Below, in pieces: positions 48,736 to 59,149 of a stretch of 64,000 nt of DNA. The notes under the pieces were generated by a model. It was not told the origin of the DNA and searched no databases. It was given only the letters and a program-made list of their open reading frames with translations. Every line of letters starts with the position of its first letter. Position 1 is the stretch's first letter. The position numbers were made by a program, and so were the translations under genes. The stretch spans positions 30,724,956 to 30,788,955 of the forward strand of contig CM049318.1 in assembly GCA_026874595.1 (NCBI GenBank), given 5' to 3'. The stretch is from Sipunculus nudus. Taxonomy: Eukaryota; Annelida; Sipuncula; Golfingiida; Sipunculidae.

Positions 48736-49139
48736 CCTGTACCCCCTCAAAGTCACACCCACCATTTTTTCTTCTTATTTTGAAATTTTTCATACAAGCA
48801 CAAGTCATTTAAAAAAATCACTCTCACTCAGTTGCTAAAAAAGTAATGAGATAAGGAAAAGTTGTCTCACATTGTTACGCATTCTTAGGCTGATTCTGGG
48901 ATAATGGTATTTATTTCGGGGAATTAGCAAACACACTGAAACAAAATTCAGTGTGATTATAATGCAAGTACGAAATGGGCCAATCAACTGATTAGTACTT
49001 GCATCGCGTGGCCCACCCGGTTAAAACACATTGTATTACACAAGTGCATAGGCCAACATGTGAGGCTGTGGTTACACAGGGCAGCTGACATCGACTTGAT
49101 CAGCAGAAAACCGCCCGAGCCCACTTAACTGTGACCTAT

Positions 49140-49480
49140 AAGGCCAAAATAAAAAAAAAGGTATGGTTCTCAGGCACTTTTTCAGAAATCAGTGCGGGCG
49201 GGCGGTTTTTTTTATTTTTAATTTTTTGGTTTGTTTCGATAAAAATGTCAAATAATAAGGGAAAAACATGATAATAACAGATTTATTTTGCTAAACACGT
49301 AAAAGCACTCCATTACAAAGGAAATTGTATGATTTTATCTTCTTGAAAGAGATGTCCGAGCGGCTGCAGCTCCAAATTGGTAAGTTTCTATTGAAAATCA
49401 AAATAAAAATGTTTGATGCGGGGGGTTTAAAATTGATGCGGGCGGTGCCTGAGAACCAAACCTTACATTTTTTTGGCCTA
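49140..49480. mobile_element. TIR MITE family, copy 1
   Basis: About 37-nt inverted ends: left AAGGCCAAAATAAAA...GGTATGGTTCTCAGGCAC, right GTGCCTGAGAACCAAACC...TTTGGCCT. Flanked by TA on both sides. No coding capacity. Confidence 0.75.
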
Positions 49481-49796
49481 AACATGATAAACTGGGTTTA
49501 CATGTTCATCACACAAGGCTGCATAATCAAGCAAGAACGGCCGCCGATTTCTCTCGGGAGGCACACAACAGAGTAAGTTTTTTCACTTTCTTAGTTCTCA
49601 TCATTCTGTTATCTCCGAATTTAGGTAGATCTGTATTTGTAACCATTTTATTTCTAATCAGAAGATCTGTTAATAAGCAGAGTTATATAACATATGGGGT
49701 ATTCACTCCGCCCTCGGATAGTCGGCCTCTCCCGAGTTCAGCCAGAAGTAGGACATTTTGAAACCGGGGGGGGGGGGGGGGGGGGCGGAGAACCAC

Positions 49797-50201
49797 AGGC
49801 GCTTAATAGTCTCTCCAACAGACGCCAGGTGCCGCTACCGCACTTGCACCAGTACGTCTGTTATTGGACGCCATTTTTCTTAGGAACGGAAGTATTATTA
49901 GGCATGCGCAAGGATCCCCCTAGTATACCACCCTTGCAATAGACAAGCAAAAGTGGATTATTTTTGCCACACAACCAAACAATATTGTTAACTTGTCTTT
50001 ATTGGGGTGTGCCGGGTTTGTGCAAGGGCGACATCCATTCTGGTTTTCACTTCCAAATGCTAAAGGGGTTTCCCTGCGCATGCCCGACGGCACTTCTGTT
50101 TTTCAAGATTCTTGAAAAAAAAAATGGCGTCCAATAACAGACGTACTGGTGCAAGAGCGGTAGCGGCACCTGGCGTCTGTTGGAGAGACTAAGGCGCTTA
50201 A
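49797..50201. mobile_element. Mutator-like foldback MITE with 10-bp target duplication
   Basis: Element 49807-50191 begins TAGTCTCTCCAACAG and ends with its inverse. The arms pair well over about 80 nt and then imperfectly to about 150 nt. It is bracketed by a perfect direct repeat AGGCGCTTAA (49797-49806 and 50192-50201). Long TIRs with a 9-11 bp duplication are typical of Mutator-like elements. Non-autonomous. Confidence 0.8.
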
Positions 50202-50952
50202 CACAATGTCAGTATTAGCCTTAGCCCATATGAATACACTCCTCAATTTCTTTGTTTCAGTGACTGACGCATTGTGGAAACCTGAAACCTGTTGCGTCAA
50301 CGTCGGCGGCTATATTGGCCTAAGTAAGTAGACTGGGTAAGTCATAGAAGTAAAATGGATTGAAATTCAAAGTTAAAGTGTTATGTTGGGACTTGATGGT
50401 TCATTCAAGGTGAAATCCCAGAACTGAAATAAAGGCAGGTGTGGCCGGAGTCCTATTTCCCTCTAATTTTCGCCCAGGCTAATGTGTCAAGCGCCTGTGG
50501 GCAGAACACATATAGCTATATTTTTTATTTTAATAAAGGGCGACAGGGCCTACCGTTCTAAACATTATTTAGCATCAAGGTCTGATATAACGAATAATTA
50601 AAACTATGTGTTCTGAATTATTCAATATGGCGGTTAAAAAAACAAGGCTTTCTTTCTGTTTGCAAATAAAAAGTGATGTCAAGGCTAGAAACTAAAAATT
50701 TGCAGTCATACCTTTAATGCTTAATCGAACAAATTTTAAGGCAAAAATTAAGACTATTTAGAGCCAAACTTTTTTTTCTAATTTGTGTTCAACCTTACAT
50801 CCAGAGGGATAATATCCTATTTTGTGTGCAATACCAACTTCTTCGATTTTGAAATTTAAATTAAACATTAAATTTAATTATTTAAACAGTGATTATGCTA
50901 TACAGCAAAATAGTGAAGCAAAATATTCATGGGGGGTTCAATTGTATGTATG

Positions 50953-50956
<4 letters not shown>

Positions 50957-51001
<45 letters not shown>
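50957..51001. repeat. (TA)n microsatellite
   Basis: TA run in the intergenic region. Confidence 0.95.
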
Positions 51002-51004
<3 letters not shown>

Positions 51005-51383
51005 GGCTCTGCAATTATCATGATTATCGATTATTCGAATCTTCGATTCACAATGATCTGTTTTATCCTCTAGAATCGGTCCACCTTATTTAATAGAGTT
51101 GTGCCTGAAAATCACCCATGTTCACATACAAATTATATTCAAATTCTGTCTCTCAGTATCTTAGTCATGTTATAAGAGGATCTAGAATGCAGATTCTAGA
51201 ATTCACAAGGTTAAAAATTGTAGTTCATTCTTCACTTCCATGATGGCATTAGCGTGAATGTGAGCAGTCCCCATACTGTCCAACTGTCATGTAAATAATC
51301 GATTATTAATCGATAACAGGTCGCCACAAGTTCTGATAAATCGATTACAAATATTTTGGATCCGATTCCTAGCTCTAATATAA

Positions 51384-51441
<58 letters not shown>

Positions 51442-51668
51442 TTATATGTACAAACTGCTGAGGTTGATAGGGGGGGGGGGGGGGGTAGTGGTTGTCCATA
51501 GGTCTATTTATCTATCAGGTTATCTTGTAGAGGAGAATATATTACTTGTACATTAGGGAATACCCCCCCCCCCCCAACATGTCCCCCAGGTCTCCCATGT
51601 TTTGCCAACTATATATGTACAATATACTGATACTTTCTAACAGCATACTCAATATTGAAAACGTATTA

Positions 51669-51731
51669 AAAAAAGTTGTGTCCTAGGCACTTGTCTGTCC
51701 AAAACCTCATAATAAATTTAATGGTTGTACA

Positions 51732-51786
<55 letters not shown>

Positions 51787-51830
51787 GGACTCTTGTTTTA
51801 AGAATAATTTAAGAATAATTTGAACTGTTA
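51669..51830. repeat. Tandem duplication copy 1, with (TA)n
   Basis: GGCACTTGTCTGTCC, CCTCATAATAAATTT and GGTTGTACAC followed by (TA)n; repeated at 51838-51990. Confidence 0.85.
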
Positions 51831-51837
51831 ATTTCCT

Positions 51838-51900
51838 CAAAACGTTGAGTCCTTGGCACTTGTCTGTCCAGAACCTCATAATAAATTTCATGGTTGTACA

Positions 51901-51969
<69 letters not shown>

Positions 51970-51990
51970 TTACATGTTCTTAGAATAATT
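51838..51990. repeat. Tandem duplication copy 2, with (TA)n
   Basis: Copy of 51669-51830 including the TA tract and the AGAATAATT after it. Confidence 0.85.
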
Positions 51991-52289
51991 AACTGTTATT
52001 TTCTCATTTTTATCAGGTTTCTATTTTGTGCATGGGGTTGGAACACCTGGAAGTAAGAATAATGACATGATGTGTATCCTCACCTCACCAAGGACATTTT
52101 TAGCCAATTTTAAGTGTATATCATTAATAAAGGTCTACTTAACTGTTACACGTTGAAAGGTATGTCTTTTTCTTTCCCTTCTGACATTGGTGTTAAAGAG
52201 CATGCTGTTGGTCAACACAAATCAAGAAAATACAAAAAAAAAATGAACATTGAGAGCGTGAATGTGATGTGAAAGACTATTTTTCATGG

Positions 52290-52912
52290 GTGTGCTATAG
52301 GACAGCACTGCTCAAGGAGAGCACACAGGTTTGCTCTAGAAGAGCACAAAGATCTGCTGTAAAAGGGCACACAGCACTGCTCCAAGAGAGCGCTGCTGCA
52401 GGAGAGCACACAATTTGTTCTAGGAGAGCACACAGCACTGCTCCAAGTGAGCACTGCTACAGGAGAGCACACAGTGTGCTCTAGGAGAGCACAGAGCACT
52501 GCTCAAAGAGAGCACTGCTGCAGAAGAGCATACTGGTCTGCTGCCAGGAGAGCACTGCTCTGGGAGAGCATACAGCACTGCTCTAGGGGAGCACACAGGT
52601 CTGCTCCAGGAGAGTATACTGCTCAGGTTCTGCTGAAGAACTGCTGAAAACCTGCTTCTAATACGCAAATAGGCCTGCTTCATTAGAACACTAATTTAAA
52701 TAATTGGAACAGCTCATTTTGTGCTGCATCACTGCTCCAAATCTACTGCGCAATACAAGATTATACATGGTCAGTTGGGGAGCAGACTTTCAGCATATAA
52801 TCCATAGGTCTTGGAGCACATTTACAGCATATGCTGTAATATACTGAATAACTGCTGCAGATCTGCTGGAAATCTGCTTCAGTTGTGCTGCAATGCTGCT
52901 GAATTTGGGTAG
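52290..52912. repeat. CTGCT/AGCA repeat field 2
   Basis: Tandem-like run of GAGAGCACACAGCACTGCTC variants (52300-52600), then CAGCATATGCTG and CTGCTGCAGATC motifs like those at 48.2-48.7 kb. ORFs here are chance frames through the repeat. Confidence 0.75.
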
Positions 52913-52915
52913 GTG

Positions 52916-53102
52916 CAGTCAAGCCTATCATTGTCTTCAGTGATCACAATCCCCTCACGTTCATGAACAAGTTTAAGTGTAAAAGTCAAAGATTGTTGAG
53001 ATGGAGTTAGTTTTTACAGGATTACAATTTTGAAATCAGACACATTAAAGGGAAAGACAATGTACTTGCTGATGGCTGATCGAGATGTCTAGGAAATGTT
53101 GT
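52916..53102 (+). mobile_element. Ty3/Gypsy-type RNase H relic
   Basis: Frame with FSDHNPLTF, SQRLLRW and HIKGKDN-x-LAD, the C-terminal end of a retrotransposon RNase H, carrying in-frame TAG and TGA. The frame ends about 20 codons later, followed by an A-rich stretch, with no integrase downstream. An LTR may follow up to about 53.7 kb but its limits are not visible. Confidence 0.7.
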
Positions 53103-54080
53103 AGACGAGATGTTTATGCAATGTTGTAAATAAGATGTTTTTGAAATATTGTCAAAATTAAGTGATTGTGATCGCATAAAGAAAGTTTTTAGAAAAAAAA
53201 AAACTTCCGTTTTTTTCTTACCAGAGTAGAGTTACATGTGTCTGTTGACATTCCGATTCGTGAAGCGCAGGCATAGTTCGTTGCTATTGGAACCTCGCTT
53301 GTTCGGCGCTGACTCACGTATGGGGTCTGAAGCGTAGAGACACAGCGTTCTTTTCCTTCTGGATGTTTCGGGTCTGTTCATGTGTATTGTTCTTTGGAAT
53401 TTACCATTTCTAGAATTTTCGGGTGAGCAGCTATCATTTAGGGCTGTGTTTAGAGCCGGCAGAAGGGAAAATACGAGCGAGCATTGAGAGTGTTACTTTC
53501 TCGTTAGTTTTGGGACCTTTTCCGATAATTGCAGTGGTGTCAGATATTCAACGGATATTACACAGATTTAATGCGGACTGTCTCGAAAAACTAACAATGA
53601 TTTTACTCATTTGGATTGAGTGCCGAGCTGTAACGTTTAGGTGGAGATTGATATCGCAGAAGCACGCATTTTCGCTCAATTAATTCAGCTTTTCTTAGTG
53701 TAATTGCAATAATTTTTTATGGAAGGATCGGTCATAGGTAGAATTCTAAAAAACCTTAATTCTGAAATGGATCGATAAGATTAAAATCTCGATCTTGATC
53801 TGAATCCAGCCAGTAGTCTGCTATTTTTTTTCTGTACAAGAATCTCCAAATATTTCGATCCGCCTCTTGATTAAATTAAATCTTTCTTAGTTTATGACAC
53901 CTGCTCCTAAAAAATAATGAATTAAAATAAACTGTTTACATGTTTTATTGTGGACGAATAAGGATAGTTTCCATCGTCTTCTACCTAGAGGTGGCGCTCC
54001 AGTAGGAAGGGAAACACTTACCCTTGTATCATTGTAACCATATTAGAGAGATGACTGAACCCTATCACTCTGTTGTTTTG

Positions 54081-54355
54081 AGGCAAAAAAAAATATATAT
54101 ATAAATAAAAAAAATGTTATGGTTCTTAGGCACCGCCTGCTTCTACTTTAACCCCCGCATCCAATATTTTATTTTGATTTTCATCTTTCAAGAAGATGAA
54201 AATAATATAATGTTGAAAAGATTTCCTTTTTTATGTAGTTATTTTACCTGTTAAACAAAATAATTCTGTTATAATCATGCTTTTCCCTGATATTCCGCCC
54301 GTACTGATTTCTTAAAATAGTGCCTGATTATCATACCTTTATATTTTTTGGCCTT
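54081..54355. mobile_element. TIR MITE family, copy 2
   Basis: Same ends as 49140-49480: GTTATGGTTCTTAGGCACCG on the left and GTGCCTGATTATCATACC...TTTTTTGGCCT on the right. Interior shares ATTTTGATTTTCAT and the CCCGCATC box, in opposite orientation to copy 1. Confidence 0.75.
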
Positions 54356-57105
54356 AGTTAACAGTTGTGTATATGGAGTTTAGGGGTGGTGGGTCTCATA
54401 TTAGTCACCTCCCAAACGTCACATTTTAGCACTTACCACAAGTGCGGTAAAAAATTATTAGTTTGTCACAACTTTTGTTTCTTGGTAAACTTTTAAAATT
54501 TTATGGAAGGATGGTATATATTTTATATAATTTTTTCATGTTTCTTTGTTTCAAGTTATAATTGTTGTCAATATCACACAATGCATTCATTAAATTTTAA
54601 TGATTTAATGTGACATGGTCTATAATGGGCTGATTAAATTTTGGGTTAAATCTTGTCAAAGGTGCTGGCTTTGGCGGAGGTATGTGCGCACTGTCAGAGC
54701 TTCCCAATAAAAAAATAGGCCATTCATTTTCAGGGAAACTTTCCATTCCCGTATTCGTAATATCCTATACATCTTTCACAGAGGTTTTCTCAAAACCAGC
54801 ATCAAGACAATCAAGATACTTCTTACATTTTTATGCTTTATCGGTGTATCTCAGTCGACTTTTTGGAACAACATACAGACGCCTAAATGTTTTTGCATGC
54901 CATCAATAGACGCATACGCATGCGCAGTGTTGTGCATACACGTTCAGCTAAATGAAAAACAAAAACAAAGTGATATTTATGTATGGATCGATATTAAGCC
55001 GGTTTCACATTTTTCACAGGGAGGCATTCAGTGACATCTGGTGAAAGTCAACTTGTGTTGTTATTTCTACTCTCACACTTCAGGCCCACAGAGTTTTAAA
55101 ATAAAATAAAAAGTTATCAATCAGCAATAATACATTTCAAACATTCTGGTCAATCTTCTGTTAATATTCAACAAGCACTATCCGTACCTCTGTCATCAAG
55201 AGTAATCCTTAATTGTATGAATTGTACATTAATGTTGGGTCTGTCATGCAAGTGATAAAATAAAAACGTAGGTTTGTTAGTATATATACATCCTGCATAT
55301 ACATATTTTACATACAAACTTGTGTATTCTGAAAAAAAAAAAGAAACATATAATGGTTTATGTACATGCCTAATGATTCAAGCAGCCATTAACTACAACG
55401 ACAAATAAACCGAATTGTGTGGTAAGATTATAGCGCCGCGTCTTTTGGCAATGCATAATAGTCATACGGGTTTCTGTAAGTATATGTAGGGTTTACATTT
55501 ATATAGGCAGCAGAAAGAAATGTATGATATATATATTTTTATGGCTATATATATATAGCTCTGTCTATACTCACTATGTATGTGCTTTATGGCCAACTCT
55601 GCTAACTCTGGTCATGCACACCCGTTGCTTGACTACAGAAGGTATAAATTGCAGGGCACAAATCCACAGGAGCCCAAGCTATTAACTGGGTTCCATATAA
55701 ATTATATTTGAAGGAATGATATATAGACATGTGAATAACCATATAAGACTTTAACCAAAGAATATAGTCGTATACATTCTCAAAGATTGTCAGCAAAGCC
55801 TACAACTAGGGGGATACAGTGAGTCAGTTTTTCCGTAATCCAACCTAATTTTTACGGATTTGGACGTGGAAAGACCAAGTTAGTGCGCTTTTAACCTTTG
55901 CCAAGATTTGTCCATTGTCACCAAACTCTATCCGGAAATAGATTTCACCTTAGAATGCTGTGCTGAGGGGTCTGATGAAACCCTGACAGGTTTATTTCGC
56001 CCTGTTTCTTTAAAAAGTTCACGCGCGGAGGGAAAAGGGCTGGGGGTCGAGGGCTGTGCCATTTTGCGAATAAACAAACATGGCTTTTATGGTCGCATGT
56101 CGAAATTATGGTTATACCACTATTGACTATAATGACCCAAACAAGGGTCGACGCTACCTTCATGCATTCAGCTACCTTGACCTATACCTTGAAAGAGCAT
56201 TTTATTCCTGATGCTATTTATGAAACACAAATCGTTTAAATCAACAGAAATGTTACATTGCACGAATCAATTTGTCAAATAAAATAGTGTATTTCACAGC
56301 TGTGGGATCGTTGTCCGTCCGGATATTATGCGAGTATGATTAATACATCGTTCTGTATTCTATAGAATAGAATTACTGTGTTTTTTTGTGATTGTTCTAT
56401 ATAGCCAACGATTCAAGCAGCTGTTCGATGGCAGTCACTCTAACGATTAATAAGCCCTGTTAAAAGTGTTGAGTTACTAGGTCTCGATCTGTACTCCTTC
56501 CAGTCGAATGACAATGCATAACTAGCACACTGGTATATGTAAGTATAATCCAATGACGTCGATCTCGTTTTCAGGATGTCGCAACATATCTCGAGAAAAT
56601 AGGTCACTATGACACATTTTTCGAAAGTGTACGGATAACTTAGGGTAACCATGTCCGTATATTATATCCGTTATTATTCACTAAATCTAATGGTTACTGT
56701 ATTTGCTGATGTACCAGACATCATACTCTATTTCTGCATGACTTACAATCATCTGAACTAAAATCACAATTATCCCGGATTTATCTAATTTAAATTTAGT
56801 GTTCTTTGTCATATAGAAATTATGTTTACATTAGATGTTGTTCAAATAACAATTTACCCAAAGCATGTATGTATAAAATAAAAAAAAAAACGGATTATCA
56901 TAAATAAACCCATAAATTAGCATACATAACACAAATATAGAAACGTTATATAACCAGTTCATATTTGCAATTCCTTGAAACTTTAAATTTACTTTTTAAC
57001 AGAACGTTCATCTTTTTTTTTAAATAACGATAACTTAGGTTATGCCGGCTGGTACGAGGAAAGACTAATCTGAAGTGTAACAAAATCGTTAACTGTTGAA
57101 AAAAT
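54356..57105. other. Intergenic, no gene recognised
   Basis: Short ORFs (54682-54909, 55602-55796, 55908-56126, 56440-56652) show no known domain or splice pattern. AT-rich with scattered simple repeats. Confidence 0.5.
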
Positions 57106-57109
57106 ACAT

Positions 57110-57490
57110 ATTTTTTTGGTGAAGGTAACCGCCTCCATTTTTAATGCTAACTTACTACGTATATGTACATCTGTATAATTCCATTCCGGTTTCGGACTAC
57201 GTGACAGAGTAGTATCACACGCTTCCTCTATTTCTATATCCTGGTGTCAACGAGGCCCGGTGTTTACTGCACCTACTGGCCCTTGGAGCGTAATTGTTCC
57301 CATAGCTGGGCCATACGTTTGTGAGAGAACCATGCAAGGCCGTTGGGCACGGCTCTCCCATTAAGCCTGCAGAGCGCTCACAATGGGTTGGGACCGACCG
57401 TGAAAAATCTCACCGCCTCGGCTGAGATTCAAACTCACTATCTCCCGGGTTTGAGTCCTGTGCTCTACCCCTGAACCACAGAAGCCGGTA
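57110..57490 (-). mobile_element. tRNA-derived SINE (family 1), copy b
   Basis: Full-length relative of 14287-14698 in the same orientation. Head at 57490: GGCTTCTGTGGTTCAGGGGT with an A box, then AGTTTGAATCTCAGCC near the B-box position. Located about 660 nt beyond the glycosyltransferase stop codon. Confidence 0.78.
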
Positions 57491-58122
57491 AAATACATGA
57501 ATTTTACATCTATTGCTAGACAGTTAACATTCTCTTTGAAATGATATAATCATCAAACAACATGTCTTCATTGGTACATCCAAACCTTAAATGCTATTCA
57601 AACGATAATGTGAGTGTATTTAACATCTCCTGCACGTACATTGTAAATATATTGCAATTACAAAATAACACATACAGCTCAGTAATGATTTGGTTTCTAT
57701 ACTTTTTGACCTAACACTGAGCATTAAATGATATCTAAAATGCATCAAAATAATGTATATTATACAATATTAAAAAAATCGAGAATTCCCCCACCGTTCG
57801 ATGTCACCACCTAAGCTCTCTCGATTTAGCGTTCTGACATTAGGAACTATCTGCTCACACCTTGGCCCAGAGTATGGTTTTGAAACCTAATTTTTGTTCA
57901 TAGCTGAGCTTGAGAGCAGTTGTACTAGAATAAATTCAGAGAATACATAAAAACAGTCAAACCTATCCGTCTTACTTTTTATATGTTAAGCTGCAATTAA
58001 TTAAAGGATCCATTGTGAAAAATGTTTAAAAAGTTAAAAAAAGTTTCATATCTTCGTGAAAATATTATGAGGGTTTTTTTTTTTAAACAAAATTTCCCTT
58101 TAATTTATTGTTTATCTAATTG

Positions 58123-58128
58123 TTTATT
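58123..58128 (-). terminator. Candidate polyadenylation signal of the glycosyltransferase gene
   Basis: AATAAA on the minus strand 27 nt after the stop codon; a second AATAAA lies at 58104-58109. Sequence match only. Confidence 0.4.
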
Positions 58129-58154
58129 TGAGGACTTAGAGAATATATTATTTT

Positions 58155-58317
58155 TCAAGTCTTCTCTCTTCTTCCACTGACGTCACCTGGAGGATCGGGT
58201 AAAGTCACGTCTATTAATGTATACAGTGGCTGTAAGTTAATCCTGTGAAGTGTATAATTCAAGGTGTTCAACCCATCTTCTCTGAACTGTGCTGGTCGGA
58301 ATTCGATGGCCTCCGCG
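58155..58317 (-). CDS. Beta4GalT-like exon E: C-terminus and stop
   Basis: 163 nt including TGA. Encodes FREDGLNTLNYTLHRINLQP, YTLIDVTLP, the DGLNSL-type end of the family. Acceptor attgtttcag. Confidence 0.92.
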
Positions 58318-59099
58318 CTGAAACAATAAAGTGCACTTAGTGTCAGCAAGGCGCGGGGGGGGGGGGGGGGGGGGTAAGTAAATATATTATTTTTTTTTTA
58401 ATAAAATATATGAATAATTAGCATGATAGACTTTCTGCCTTCCTGCTTCATAGACCAGCATTAACTGATGGCTTTTAATTTATTTTATTGACTCCACCAT
58501 ATATCATTCACATTAAACACATATATATATATATACAGCATAACTCGGGGGAAGGATATTTCAATATTCGTGGGTTTATTATAAAAAAAAGAGCCCTTAC
58601 CATCACCCCTTAATTATCCCCACCCTTGAAGATAAACTGACGCCACTAATGTCAGCTAATCTATCTGGAACTTACTATGTTTGTAATCGCTTCACATCGT
58701 ATGCTTGCATAATTGTATAGATTGGCAGAAGATTATAGTGGCTCATGGATTAGTTAAATAGGCTTTTCCCAGAAATTAACATCATCGTGTCGGGAACCCT
58801 TAATGTCACATGTCCACATTCTCTATGCGTGCATTCATCCCCTGTTCGCACAGTATTTTACATAGATATAAATTTATAAGTGCTGATTATATTCTAACAT
58901 TGATTATGTTGGTAATAGAATGGTAATAAAAGTGCCGATAGATACTTACTTCTCTTGACTGACAGGGTTGTCTCTCCGGTGTGGTATCATTGTGTAGCGG
59001 GCCACAGACCTCGGAAAGCGGATCGACCCATTGTATATACCATGTACCCTGGTCAAATATATGAATATATATAAATATATTAATATTACACACACACAC

Positions 59100-59149
<50 letters not shown>

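Noticed and set aside
52269-52683. ORFs on both strands with repeated SRRAQST or CALLEQ peptides
   Set aside because: They are translations of the GAGAGCACA/CTGCTC tandem repeat on each strand, not a repeat protein.
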